From Smittia aterrima (taxonomy: Eukaryota > Arthropoda > Insecta > Diptera > Chironomidae), in assembly GCA_033063855.1 (NCBI GenBank), contig CP093830.1, positions 1,240,854-1,304,853 on the forward strand: DNA of 64,000 nucleotides, in the 5' to 3' direction. Shown one piece after another: positions 35,401 to 47,838 of this stretch (within the stretch, counting starts at the first letter, position 1; each line of letters begins with the position of its first letter). Made by a program: the position numbers and the translations under genes. Below the pieces are notes generated by a model. The model was not told the origin of the DNA. It did not search any database and saw only the letters and a program-made list of their open reading frames with translations.

Positions 35401-37629
35401 AAGAAGAGACAATAATCCATTAAAATTTAAATTTTCAAACACTGAATGAGAACAAAAGTGTTGGAACAATCAACTTACCGAGCATGATCGTCATTTGGTT
35501 TGCTCGTCACATTGCATCATCGACTTCGAGAGAGAAGAAGTTGCTGCACTCGATGGAACAGAGTTTTCGAGTTTCAACAATGGGCTGCACTTCATCAATC
35601 TGCTAAATTGTTCACTTATGTCTTTTTCGCATACACGACAGCGACGACGATGAGATGAGCGCGCGAGATGTGAATCAGTGAAATGGATTTTCAGCTAAAG
35701 TGACCTTCACGCTTTCCGAGCACATGGACTAATTTAAGAAAATTCCTACGCGGCAGCAGATGTTTTGCTGCTTTTTTATGGAGCTCGTTAAGAACACTCG
35801 ACGCAGATGAAAGGTCCGACAGCGTTGTAGAAACTAAGTCAATTGATATTTGATTCAATCGCATTATAAGTCTCGTCCACCAACAATCATAAAATGTAAT
35901 TGAAGCGATCGTTACTCAGCGGAATAAATTATGAAGATTTTTTTTTCTAGTTCGAAGTCGTCAATTTGCAAAATATCTAAGAAAAAAAATAAAACGAACT
36001 GAAATTACGCATTTAAAGGTATTTAACGGATTAGTTCACAGAACATCAAGCACTTCATGTCAGAGAATCTGTACGATTACCAGCATAGAGTCAGTTTCAT
36101 CACTCTTTGATGGATCACGTCTGCTTTCTGTTTTGTTTAAAGAAATCTTCATAATTTTCCATATTCTACACGTTTTCTCTTTTTCCTCGTCTCTCGTTGT
36201 TTGTTACAGAAGAAGAAGACGAGAGCTTAAATCATGTGTCGACATCGAACGAAGGAAAATTCTTTCATGACGACTTTATGAGCGCTATTAAGACATTTGT
36301 CTTTCACTCGCCGTTCTCGATAAACTCGAAGAGTTTGTTGTACAATAATTTCAAGAGATTTATTGATGCCTTTGCCAATCGCGCTTGCGGTCTAAAGTAT
36401 AATTTCCACGTGATGCTTTAAATATTTTTTTTTTGATTTGATGGTGAAAACTGAAGCTACCGCACAAGCAGCAGCAACAGCTCAGTTTGCCTTCAAGATA
36501 TTAAATCTCGTTCCACGACGAATTGCACAAATCATAGTTTTAATTGTTTGATTTCATTATTCACCTTCATATGAAGCATCTGCAAAGAATGCTGTCTAAG
36601 CTAATTAAGCGCATTCCTCTTAAGCGTTATAAGTGCATCATTATTTTCAGTTAAACTGTTCATGTTCGCATATTTATGAGATTTTTATGTAATGGCTGTT
36701 ACATACGATAATTATTATTTTCCAAGACGACGACGACGGTGATGATGAAGAAGACTTGAAGGAGTGAAAGGATAACATTGAAGTTACTCGTTCTCGATTC
36801 TCTAATGATCCAATTTGCGCCACGGCTTGCGATTAATCTCAATTTCATTATATGGAACATACACATAAATTATCATCAGACTGAGCATGATGCGGAGGCT
36901 CTAATTGTTTTTAATTTAATTTGCATCGAAAGAATTACTTGACTTGTCTCGTCTTTTGCTTTGTACTCGCTATTCGGTAGCGCTCAAGTAAGTTGAATGA
37001 AGTTGTACATGCAACATGCTCGAAGATTTATCACATCTCAAGAAATCTCTTCCATTTCATCTTCTAAACTCCATCAATTATGCTTTTGCATAGTTGGCTT
37101 CACAAGATCTTCTTTCGTGTTTTGTTTTTATTCGAGTGTAATGTTACCTCACCGAACTGCTTGCTCGTTCGTGACAAAGTACGAATAAATCTTGAGATTT
37201 AATGCTTTTGGCACAATTTCTGCAAATTAGTGAAAGAATTCTTTTCATTAATATTTTTTGATTGCATTGAGATCTCAATTGCATTGATCATCGCCGCTGA
37301 GGTTAATGTTTTAATATAATTTTGAACATAAAACTTGAACCCAGCGAAACCTGCTTGAGATTTCCACTGTAACAACACTCGGTCACGGACTGGCGTCGTT
37401 CAATATCAAATGGAAGTATCAAGAAAGCTTTAATTAAAGCATAAACACTGTTTTTAAAAACACCAAACTTCCTATAAAATATTCACGGTTTCAGTTCATG
37501 TTTGATGTCGTCAAGGTGATTGAGAGTGTCAAAGAAGAGCCAACAACGTTGAACCGAGCAGAACAATTCCATAGTTTTCCCAATTCACGTTACGAAAGTC
37601 TCACTGCGAATTCACAGTTCGCCGATTGA
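32494..37629 (+). CDS. Unrecognised three-exon gene with long introns
   Basis: Three coding-like segments join in frame: 32494-32635 (donor CCAG|GTGTGC), 36210-36409 (acceptor TTGTTACAG; donor CAC|GTGATG, weak) and 37495-37629 (acceptor GGTTTCAG, stop TGA). The product would be 158 residues, hydrophilic, without signal peptide or membrane segment. It starts MDSEEWKLIDHERM, has an acidic patch (EEEDES), a central FMSAIKTFVFHSPFS ... LLYNNFKRFIDAF segment rich in aromatics, and ends SLTANSQFAD. If the weak donor is not used, exon 2 reads four more codons to a stop at 36421 (117 residues). Phases match at both joins (1 and 0), which argues the pieces belong together. No family recognised; introns are 3.6 and 1.1 kb, unlike most neighbours. 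Confidence 0.5.
32636..36209 (+). other. Long intron of the unrecognised gene
   Basis: 3.6 kb of non-coding sequence between the first two proposed exons. No gene, tRNA or mobile element was recognised. It may carry regulatory DNA. Confidence 0.35.
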
Positions 37630-38514
37630 CCCATCGTGCGAATCGTCAGCTAAAATCTCAGTTCAAATCCAAACTTGACAAATTGAAGCAATTTTCAACT
37701 TTTTTTTCGCTAGTCTTCACGCTTCAAAATTGGATCAAACTCGTGCTCGATCAAATACGTCAATCTGATTTGAGTAAATTTGCCCGTATTAAGTGCCGCC
37801 GCATCATTATTTCGCATTTCAATTCAAAATTTTGCGATGCTCTCGTGGCGTGAAATGATTTTTTGATGCATCCATCCACGGCGGTGTATTGTGATCACAG
37901 TTTGACTCTCGCTTAGGTTCCGAAGAAGAGGGTGACCATCAGTTCATTCTTTTAAACTCTTTTAAATTCTTTTTTCTAGTTTATGAAATTTAAGATTCCC
38001 ACGATAAGATTAAATGATCTTTCTTCCAATGAATGTCTAGACACCCTCCGAACTGTGTGTGTAAGTGCGCTTAGGTCTCATCACCAACGTGAACACTAAT
38101 TGTTACAATTCTGTTCCATTCATACAGACAGTGAAGTGCTGCGATCTTGCGACTGATGAATTTGTGTTCCTTCTTCTTCTTGCGGCTGTTGTTGTATGCT
38201 TTGAGCTTAGCTGCTTACAGAGATTTTTCAGCAAAGTGTGGTTTACTCTTGAGATTTTGCCATTGGATTGGGAGAGATACAGATTTTGTGTTTCGTTCAG
38301 GTTGAATCATATAAATACGCGATGTATCTTCGGAAAATTATTCATTCGACAAACAACAATCGAGCATTCAAATCTGTAACATTCATCCGCACAGATTCAG
38401 TTTACTTTTATATATTTTTGAGAGAACAAACTAAAAGTTTAAAAGTGCTAACAGTTCATTTCAGTTCTTTGAGCTAGACGGTAGAATTTAAAATAGAATT
38501 TTCACGCAATCAAA
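37630..38514 (+). promoter_or_regulatory. Promoter and 5' UTR of resilin-like gene
   Basis: A clear TATA box TATAAATA is at 38310-38317 with an initiator-like TTCATTC about 30 bp downstream (A at 38344), giving a 5' UTR of about 170 nt before the ATG at 38515. Strong TATA promoters are typical for insect cuticle genes. Confidence 0.6.
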
Positions 38515-39833
38515 ATGATGAAGGTACGAAAAATTCTATCGATGAGTGAAGTCGATCCACAAAGAAATCAAGCGATAGCGTAATTGATCCGACCTGATTC
38601 TTGATGTCGTGGTGAAATTGAGAAAACAGCGTTACGTGCTTCAGGCATTTCGCAATCCAATATTGGGAAATTTGATATTCCACACGTAAAAAGAGAATAA
38701 AGTTTGTTTAGAAATCGCAAAAGAAAAACATGTAACGAGACACTTTCAAGAAGAGAAGTGAATTAGAATTGTGGAAAAGTAAAACAAGTCTGCAGCGCGT
38801 GAGAAAACAAAACGTTCATAATGCGAAGATAATGTGTGAACATCTTGTAGCTCATTAATTTTCTTTCACTTCCCCAACAGTTTGCAATTGTCTCAACCTT
38901 ACTTCTGGCATCAGTGTTAGCTGAACTTCCAGCACCAAGAAGCTCGTACTTGCCTCCTCAATCGAGAAACTCGTACTCAGCTCCATCTAACCAATACGGT
39001 GCCCCCAACCAAGGACGTTCAAGCTTTGCTTCTCAGCCACGATCAAACTACGGTGCCCCAGCTCAACAAGCCCCAAAATCTCAATACGGAGCTCCAGCTC
39101 AACAACAATCTCGCAACCAATACTCAGCTCCACGTACTCAATACTCAGCGCCACAAGCTCAGCCAAGCTCTAACTATGGAGCTCCTTCTGCTCAACAACC
39201 AAGCTCTAACTATGGAGCTCCTTCTGCTCAACAACCAAGCTCCAACTATGGAGCTCCTTCTGCTCAACAACCAAGCTCTAACTACGGACCACCCTCAACT
39301 AACTACGGAGTTCCATCAGCTGCTCAAGACTACAACAATTTCGATAGTCAGCGTGCCAACAGCTATCAACAAGCCCCATCAAGTTCTTATGGAGCTCCTT
39401 CTGGCAGCGACTCATACTCGCAATCAAACGACAACGGATACAGCTACGGCAACAACAATAACGGAGGAAACGGTGGAAACGGAGGATACGAAGAACCAGC
39501 CAAATATGAATACCAATATGATGTGCAAGATGAACAAGCTGGCCTCGACTTTGGACACAAGGAACAACGTGAAGGTTCCGTTGCCACTGGAAAATATTAC
39601 GTCTTATTGCCTGATGGTCGTAAACAGGTGAACATTGAAATATTTTACGTCGAGCAATGAAGGAAAATCTCATCTCAAATCATATTTCATTTCCCGCTTA
39701 GGTTGTAAACTACATCGCTGACGAAAATGGATACCGACCAACCATCACGTACGAAGACACAGGACGTGGTGCTTACAACAACAACGCACAACAAGGTTAC
39801 GATAACAACGCTCAAGGTTTCGGCGGATATTAA
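38515..39833 (+). CDS. Resilin-like cuticle protein (RR-2 chitin-binding)
   Basis: Exons 38515-38523 (Met-Met-Lys only), 38881-39627 and 39702-39833 give 295 residues. The three-residue first exon followed by a signal peptide (FAIVSTLLLASVLA) is the standard structure of insect cuticular protein genes. After the signal comes a long Ser/Tyr/Gln/Pro/Gly-rich elastic region with many YGAP and YSAP units, then a Gly/Asn stretch. An RR-2 Rebers-Riddiford domain follows at about residues 200-265 (YEYQYDVQDEQAGLDFGHKE ... YYVLLPDGRKQVVNYIADENGY), and a short repeat tail. YGAP repeats plus RR-2 is the arrangement of pro-resilin, whose Tyr residues are cross-linked. Secreted to cuticle. The poly(A) signal is at 40214. 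Orthology to pro-resilin itself is likely but not proven. Confidence 0.88.
39165..39290 (+). repeat. 36-bp tandem repeats in resilin-like gene
   Basis: Three and a half near-perfect copies of a 36-bp unit encoding S-S-N-Y-G-A-P-S-A-Q-Q-P. The copies differ by only one or a few bases, so they arose by recent in-frame expansion. Confidence 0.85.
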
Positions 39834-40539
39834 ACATTGAAACATGCAAAGGCTAACATGGACACGAACTGCGCTCTCTCCCCATTTCTCCCACGCGACG
39901 ATCCTCATAAAATGTTTTTAGTCAATAATTTCTACTTAACCTTAAGGATGAACAACGAGTTCGAATTGTCAATGGGTGCTATCGATACCGAGCGTTCATT
40001 CATCAATCAACTTGATTGACGAAAGAAACTCAATCAGATTTTCAATTTGACTCCGTTGTTTAAAGCTTTAGATGAATAACTTTTCCGTGGCTGTAATGCT
40101 CCGATTGAAAAAATACTCCGAAAGGATCGCTTAGCGTTCTTTATTGTAAATAATTATTATTTTCCTTGCTATCCTTTATTTTTTTCTCATAATATGAAGA
40201 AGCCATAAGTGTGAATAAATAAAACAGCGAACAAATTTGTACAAGACAAAATAATGATGAGTTTTCCTTAGGCCTCAAAGCTCGAATTCTGTTCTTCAAG
40301 TTTTTCTTCTTCTTGCAACTCGTTTTTTCTTCTTTGAAGTTTATGTTCACAGCAAGCTCTGCACGCGAGACGAATTAGCTTTACAAACTTCATTACCATC
40401 ATCTCCATTAGAAGGCTATTAGTTTCGATTGAATGCAATTGCATAAAGAGAAAAGTATTTTCAACCTCTCGATACAATCATCACCATCGTTTGATATAGT
40501 TCGTTAGGTGTCTGTTGACCATTGTGCTTGACACTGACC

Positions 40540-40575
40540 TATAAAATCCGCTGGGGGCCCGCGAGCTTGCCAACA
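40540..40575 (+). promoter_or_regulatory. Possible TATA promoter without an evident gene
   Basis: TATAAAA at 40540-40546 is followed by an unusually G+C-rich run (ctgggggcccgcgagc) and by sequence where a start site would fall near 40571. The first downstream ATG opens only two codons, so no coding gene is evident. Confidence 0.25.
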
Positions 40576-41337
40576 TTTTGCGTTCAATTCAAACGAACGT
40601 TTAAAAATACAAACATGATTTGAAGAAGATCGACCGCTCGTTACGCGTCAAAACATAATTTTACCTTCCAGTAATTTATGATCTACCAAATAGTAAACGT
40701 TACGATGATGAATTATCTTATTGTTAGGAGTATTAAAGAAGCTCTCAGCGATTTAAATTACTTTCCATTTCAAAGCACGATCGCCGTTTCAAGAACAACT
40801 TCTCAAAGCGATTGACCACAATGCTGCAATGAAAGAAATTCCCATCGGCGAGAGATTGTTCTTGGGTGAGTAATAAAAATTTAAATTCAAAGAGCGTGAC
40901 GAGCACGTGGTTGCGAAGCATAAACAAAATGTAGAAACTGTTGCTGGACAAATGGAAATGCAAGTTGCAATCAACAAACGTATTGAAAAATGCATAAACT
41001 GAAGCATCCAATGAAATTATTCGATGTCAGCTGAAATAAATTGTCAATAATTCGATACAAGGCATTTCAGAAGAAGAGACTTCTAACCAAAAACTAAAAC
41101 TATTTAACTCAATAGTTCGTGCTTTGGCTTGTAACAAGCGTAACTTGTAAAATTTCGTCGTTCACCCAACTCCAGACGAAGAAAAAAGAGTGTAATGTAA
41201 AATTTATTGGCCGATTGTTTAGTTTAAGAGTTTGAAATGACCATTAAAGCAAAGTTTGCAAAACGCACGTGGAATGTTAATTTGGATTCACCCGCTGGCT
41301 GTGGCCTCTCGAGGCCTCAAACTTATTTCTATTTGAA

Positions 41338-41371
41338 TATAAATTAAATAAATATCGACAGTTGTCACTCA
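41338..41371 (+). promoter_or_regulatory. Core promoter of the acidic cuticle-type gene
   Basis: TATAAAT at 41338-41344 and an arthropod initiator TCAGTT with the A at 41371, 33 bp downstream. This predicts a 31-nt leader before the ATG at 41402. Confidence 0.75.
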
Positions 41372-41401
41372 GTTCTTTATCAGACTTCTCAGAGTGTAAA
41401 T

Positions 41402-42246
41402 ATGAAAAGCTTTGTAATAATTCTCTGTGCCATTATTGGAGCCAGTTTAGCGCTACCAGAAAAGTCAGGACCTTATCCAGCTAAAGGATGGAAGCCTCAA
41501 GGAGCACGTCTTGAACTTCCTACTCGAAAGTATGGAACACCAAGGAATGCGGACGATGTTCAAATCACAACTTCAGCAAATGAATATCTTTCTCCGACGA
41601 CAGTAGACAACCGCAGCGACGATGATGTTTTGAGTGTGCAAGGGTTGCCGTCTGCTGATGCTAAATCGCAATTTAAAGATTATCAAGCTCCGGCTCGTCA
41701 ACAAACAATAACCACCTCTGCATTTGTTGGTCATCCGCTTCTCTTGTCACCACAATTTGCGCCTGCCAACGAAAGAATCCAAGAGCGTCAATTTAATGGA
41801 CAGCAACAAGTCCAAACATCAGAAGATTCACAAAATAATGTTCAGCCAGCACGAGCTTACGGCGCTTCAGATTTACCAGTTAATAGAAACAATCAAGAGC
41901 AGCCGCAAAGCGAAAACGATGACAACGACGAAGATGAATCTGATGAACAGACCATTGCCGTGTCGAGTGTTGTGTCGGGAGATGGTGAGCAAGGTCAAGT
42001 CGGTCAGTATTATTTGCTTCTGCCCGACAATTCTCTTCAGAAAGTTCGTTTTGCAACGAAACAGACAGAAGAAGACCGAGAAATTAATGGATTTTCCGCA
42101 CAATTAAGGTAAACTTCAGATCATTGCTCCACATCATGAATGAATGAATATTTAATTCCCACCACAGATATTCACCAGTTGAAGCTATTAAAGATCCTGT
42201 CTATGGGCTTGATGAACAAGGCAAGCTTGTGAGACTTTACAAGTGA
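41402..42246 (+). CDS. Secreted acidic cuticle-type protein
   Basis: Two exons (41402-42108, 42168-42246), 261 residues. The signal peptide is MKSFVIILCAIIGASLA. The body is polar and Gln/Asn/Ser-rich, with an acidic patch (NDDNDEDESDE) at about residues 173-183. The C-terminal part contains GQYYLLLPDNSLQKVRF, which resembles the YxLLPDGxxQxV core of Rebers-Riddiford cuticle domains but lacks the rest of the motif, then PVEAIKDPVYG and the end KLVRLYK. This arrangement resembles small secreted insect proteins of unknown function found next to cuticle genes. It has a consensus TATA/Inr promoter and a poly(A) signal at 42442. Secretion is certain; cuticle function is inference from the motif remnant and its neighbour. 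Confidence 0.8.
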
Positions 42247-45200
42247 ACACTCTGACAGCTCTCACCCAACGAAGATTGTCTTTCCTTTTCGGCAAAAAAA
42301 ACCTTTCGCATCTGTTTCAAAACAAAAAAATTAAGCAATTCAAGGTTCTTTGGATTTCACGACATCTCTGATATTTAGATCAAATTGTAATGTAAATTGA
42401 GCCATCAGAAATGTAACGACCGCACATTTGACGGAAATTTTAATAAAGTTTGAAAGTCCCGCATCAAAATAGTTTCAGTGAACAGTCAATCAAAGACAAA
42501 GCATCGAAGATTTTAATCGGAATTGATCGCGTGAGTAGTAAGTTCGCTTTCCGCTGTGCTCTCCTTGCAACTTCATGCGATTCAATCACGATTATTGAGC
42601 AAACAGCTTAAGATTCAAGATTTTTTCCACCACATTTTTTTGATTTTATGGAAGATCCATTTAAGTAGAGCGACAATGGAATGTGATTTTGAAAAATTAT
42701 CCAAACGTACTTGGATACCGTGAGCGACCTTTCGCCAACAATCGCTCTGAATCTGGATGAGCAAGTGTCAAAGACACAATTAAATCGCTCAAATCATGCG
42801 ATCACATTGTAAGCGTTATGTATGTAGCCATAAATGCCCTAATTGAATTTCTTCTTCCTCATGTCGAGTGCGAACATTGAAACGAAAGAAAGAAGCAAAT
42901 GTTTACTCGATAATTGAACCCCAAAATAAACAGCGCAAAGCTTTATGTTCGACGCGGCTAAACGATTCAGCTGTGCAATCAGGGGAAATCTTAAAATGAA
43001 ATATTTTTTTTTCATCTTCTATTCGTGATCGTTTTCAACATCTTGCAAAAACCAACGATTCTCAAACGATTTCGTTGAGCTTTTAATTAAGCTTTAAAAT
43101 GTTTTAAAATAATTTTAACTGAATAACATTTCAATGGAATGATAAACAAATGACGTTGAATGTGTTGTTGAGAATGTTCTTTATCATATTTATTTTGTTA
43201 TTTTTTACAAGCTATCGATGAATCAAAAATTTATTAATAAGCTTTGACACTCGGAAGGTCTCTCAGATGAATAAATTATAGGTCTGCTTACGAAACTCCC
43301 ATTCGTTTCCCAAAAGATTAAAGGAAAGACTTTGAAACACATTTCATGTCATGAATGAAAATGTGTTTTTCTCGTTTTCACAATTTCGAAGATTATTATT
43401 GTGTCAAAACTCGCCATCCCATACAGAAGCTTTAAGATGTCATGACAAATAATTCTCGTTCATTCTCAGTAAATTTGAGACCAACCACGACGTCATTACT
43501 CCAAGCACGAGTTAAATTTTATCACATGCTCGGCTACTTCAATTCACCGTGACATTCGCGAGTATGAATTGTTTATTTGATCAAAATATTTGATTTTGCA
43601 CATTAAAGTCGTGAAAAATGGTTTTCGCAAGAATAGCGGATGTAGTGCAAATTAATCTGATAACGCTTAGACTTCGCTTTTGTCTTCTGTTGACTCGACG
43701 TCGACTGTTTACTTTCAGTTTTCCCTGGAAACCTTACTGATAATGTAAATCGAGTCACCAGCTTTAGTGTTGTCCAATGATCATCGAGAGATCAATGCGA
43801 GATCATCAAGTCATTTATTCTTCGAAGTGTTCATGAGTTTTACGCTATAATTGCTGTATTCCTCAGACAGCCAGCCTTTAAAAAATGAATAATTTATCAA
43901 TTTAAATTTCATTTTCAAATCATTTATTTCTTTTCTCACTCCTCAATTCCCTTGTGATTTAATGAGTCACTGCTTGAGTCTCTGGAAGTCGTGACGTTGA
44001 ATTGGTTACGATAGAGAATTATTTTTAACTCTCGATTCTAAGCGACGAAAAATGTCGGCAGGGCTAACTGACCTAGACATCACGGCGCAGATATCAGAGA
44101 CGGCAGAAATTAAAAGTGATTTCCTGTTGGGCATTGTTAAGACTAATTGTTGAAACAGGTGGATGAGATGACAGAGAGGTGTTGATTTTTTTTTACGTAT
44201 TTTTCCATGTCTTAAGTTGAAGTCGCATCTTCTCATTTTATTTCCCGAAAACAAAAATTTTTTTTAGTTATTCATCGATAGTGCTTGTTTGATAAATTGA
44301 AACGTCGTTGGAATTACCATAAACCAGCAATTTGGCAATGCTCGGGTTGAGATTGAGATATGTGGGAAATGTTTCTTTAGAATAAGCTGAAGGCTCGCAC
44401 AAGGGAAATAATTAGAATGTCTTAAGACCAATGGAAAATTTTAGCCATTCTAAAAATAAATGTTGGCAAAAGCCATTCAAGACTCGTTAAAATGGAAATT
44501 AGAACTATTGAAAATTCAATAAAAATTTTCTCGCAAATAAAAACAATCAACAGTTGGTATATTTTTTTTCGAGTGAAATTTCCTGCTAAAAATATTAAAT
44601 TGCTTGTGAAAACAAGTCGGACGCAAGGCGAGCGTACGAGCGGCCCTGGGATTGTACGAAGTTGATGTTTAATTTGAAATTGGTTACGAACTATTCATTC
44701 TTCGTGTCTTAATTTATTAAACGATTCTACGCGTCTTACGAAAATATTAATTCATTAATTTACTCGAGCTCTGTGTCACAGAACGATTTTTGTTTACATT
44801 GAAAAGATAAAAAGTGTGCGCTTTAAGACTTCGTTCATAAGTTTCGTGAATCTACTTTGAGTGTGGCTTTGTTCTATTACTGACATCTCAGTAATTTTGA
44901 AACGAAGCCAAACTCACATTCATGCGCTTCGTATGGATTTTTCTGAAGGTGTGTTCGACTTCTTTCAGAAAAAGCGGCGTGAAAATTTATTCAAATTCAT
45001 TGAGCTCCACTGGGAAAGATTAGATGTTTAGTCACGTTAATAGGAGCAAGGTGCGATATCTTAAGTTGATAGAAAGTTAACAAGCTCATCCGAAGTTTGT
45101 TAATGAGATTTTTGAGTCGTCTATCCGTCTAATTAATTGTCGCTCGACTCTTTGACGGTGGTCTTTAAAGACAAATCCGACTCTATCAGACAGCTGATAG

Positions 45201-45331
45201 CTGCAATACTGTTTGACCCCTTGACGGAATGCTAAAGAGCCATCAATTATCATTAAGAAGATTTATTGGAAAACGAAAAAAACACACACCGTTCAATGTC
45301 ACGCTTTTTTTATTGCTTTATGGAATTCCAG
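42247..45331. other. Gene-poor region
   Basis: About 3.1 kb downstream of the acidic cuticle-type gene. No protein family was recognised on either strand. If the exon at 45332 belongs to a spliced gene, its upstream exons should lie here but could not be identified. Confidence 0.35.
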
Positions 45332-45529
45332 GAGTTCGAAGACAAGCGCGAACTTAAAAGTCTTTGTTACAATGTTGCGGAAGAGTTGAAATCCCTGTTA
45401 TCGTCTCAAGCTAAGGTAGATCTTCAGATTTCTACTTATTGTGCTGAGAGCATAAAACAACTACAAAGAAGTCATCAGCGTCTCGAAAAATTAGTCGTCA
45501 CTCGACTCAAGCTTCCAGATTTTAATTAA
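45332..45529 (+). CDS. Isolated terminal exon or small helical protein
   Basis: An open frame of 65 codons plus stop follows a strong polypyrimidine acceptor (ctttatggaattccag). It encodes a charged, helix-rich sequence starting EFEDKRELKSLCYNVAEEL and ending TRLKLPDFN, with coiled-coil character (SIKQLQRSHQRLEKL). If no intron is used, an ATG just upstream (45320) would give a 69-residue protein. The composition resembles a small complex subunit, but no family could be named. Confidence 0.4.
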   Translation, partial: EFEDKRELKSLCYNVAEELKSLLSSQAKVDLQISTYCAESIKQLQRSHQRLEKLVVTRLKLPDFN

Positions 45530-47838
45530 TTGCTACACAAAATATTTTCTAAGGTCACGACTTATCGCAGCTATAGACAGTCGACATCGAAGATGCCGCC
45601 GACTAATTTGTAAGCGCGTGTGTATTATGAATTCATTTTTTTTACTTATGCATGGAACATCGAGAATAAAACGAATCGAAAAAAAGTCGTAAACATTTAT
45701 TTTTGCAGAAGGAAAGATTCTCAAGCTATAAAGTTTGGAATTGCTGCGTTCGTCTCATAATTAATGAAATGTTTAGCGAATAATTCAATTCATCTAAAGC
45801 CCATTTTCTACAGCGCATTTGTTGCGCTTGACTTAGCAGCACATTCAAATCCATTTGGTCGCTGCTGATGGCCACGAGCAATTAAGAATTAACAAATACA
45901 ATATGAGCTTCTCGTCTTCTCTCTCATATTTTCGGTTGGATTTTGCTGAAAACAAATGAAGATCACGTGTCAGGGGCGGCGTGTTTTGATGAAAAATTTC
46001 AAATATCAATACGACGATCGCTATCAGAAGAATCGTCATGAAAATTCTCTGAGAATCACTCGAAGCCGCCACTGATAACAATCCATCACTTTCGCTATAC
46101 AATTAAAAGGATTTTATGCACGGACTGTTGGAATGTATGAGTATCTACACGTCTCCACGCTTTGAAAGTAACCGACACGAAGCGAAAAGTCGCTTACATC
46201 ACCAATAACCAATGAAAGCTCGTGGATATCGCGTCATCGGTCTATTTTTAGATTGCCGCGATGTTCGTCGTATAATCGCTAGTCGATGTGAGTGCGAAAA
46301 GTTTCGAGAAGCAAAAGTCATTAACTCGCTTATGTATCGACTCGTTCACTTAGTGACTTTTCGTTTCATTCATCGCCCGCTGGAAATACAAATGAGTTGG
46401 TGATCTTCGCGTTCCTACAGTATTCGGAGTTGTCTGTGTTTTCGCGGATACCCACGAATTTTCATTTGCGGTTTTATTGTCAGTTTTAATTCCGAAGTCA
46501 AGGCGTTCGCGCTCCTATGTTTATCCAGCACTGAAAAGCGCCACGGACCCAACGGAAATACAAGAAATAACTCTTATGTGCCTTTAAAATAAACTTTAGT
46601 CATAGTCAAAGTCCTTAATTGAAAGAAGTTAACAAGTGTCCTTAACCGTCGTGTACAAGAAACCTCTCAAAAGGAGAGAAATAAATCAACGAAGAAGAAA
46701 AAAGTTTTCATTTCAAGCGCGGAAAACGAGCGAGAGTTCGACCGACTCACACAAAAAGAAAACAATTTTTGATATCAACAAAGTGCTGTGAAAATTAATT
46801 ACCGAAAAATATAAAACATTTGTTGTCATACACAATTTATACTTAAATGCGATCTGTGTTGAACTTCGAGCACAATTTATGTGAAGAAAAAGATTTTTTT
46901 TATGGAAGAAGAAAGAACAGAATTGAATCGAAGTGAATTTATCAATTTTCATTAATTATTAATCGATTCTGTTACCAATTCGGATAAACCACAAGAACGA
47001 ACGAGCAACAGCAGCAGTAAAACGTTTAATTCGTCAGTATTATTGAGCTGGTGAGTAGGAAACTCGAAAATGAAAAATGTTTTATAGGCAAAATGTGTTT
47101 AGACGGAGGCGTTCACAATTGATTACTTATGGCAAATGGAGAAAATGTAATATTTCCGACACGTACCTTGCTGATCCCTATCTGTTCAGAACCGAAAAGT
47201 TTCTTATTCAAATTCTTAAACAGCGACCAACGAACGGCGAACATATCCTGGCCCGATCGCTTCTCTACTCTTCTTTCTTTCTTTATGACACTTGATTGAA
47301 TGTTTTTGATGAGTGCTCAGATATGTGTTTGTTCCGTTGGCGAATGTTTCCGAATCCATTTCGTTTTAAGAAGTGTTTCTTTGTTTTCAAATTATGTTTA
47401 AATTTTTTTCTTCACTTTTCACGAAAGTCTGGAAGTGTTGCCAAATTGAAATAGAAAACTCAGCCAAAGGATATAAAATTATATCGAGAGAGATAGAAAA
47501 TATTTGAATGTAGATACTCTAGCTCTACTGTTGTCGTCGCACCCTTCCTCGGAACAAAACAGCAATAAATCGTTGATTTGTGTGAATTGTTTCAAAGCCA
47601 CGATCTCCACACACACCCCAACAGTCTTTTTTTAAACCGAAAATTTTTAGCCATAAAGACTCTAATGGCACATTTGTTTTCTTTGCATATATTTTTTCCT
47701 CGTCGTCGCAACGCAGAACAGCCAAAAAAAATAAAACTTGTGAAAAAGTCATTTATTTAGCGCGAACCGAGCCAGGGTTGCAACGAGGACTCAACCCAAC
47801 AATTCTGTTAAGAAGTGAAACAAACGAACGAGTGAAAA
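45530..47838. other. Upstream region of Atf3
   Basis: About 2.3 kb before the Atf3 start codon. A donor GTGAGT at 47051 suggests a 5' UTR exon ending at 47050. Minus-strand frame 45845-46102 has one hydrophobic helix but no ATG start and is unsupported. No other gene seen. Confidence 0.35.

Larger units (their letters stand above)
39834..41401. other. Intergenic between the two cuticle-type genes
   Basis: Contains the 3' UTR of the resilin-like gene, an isolated TATA-type promoter near 40540, and at its end the TATA promoter of the next gene. Small open frames on the minus strand (about 40268-40477) have no family resemblance. Confidence 0.4.

Noticed and set aside
38999..39673. Long alternative frames on both strands of the resilin-like gene
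   Set aside because: By-products of the repetitive coding sequence.
45845..46102. Minus-strand frame with one hydrophobic helix
   Set aside because: No ATG start, no family, no promoter; insufficient support.
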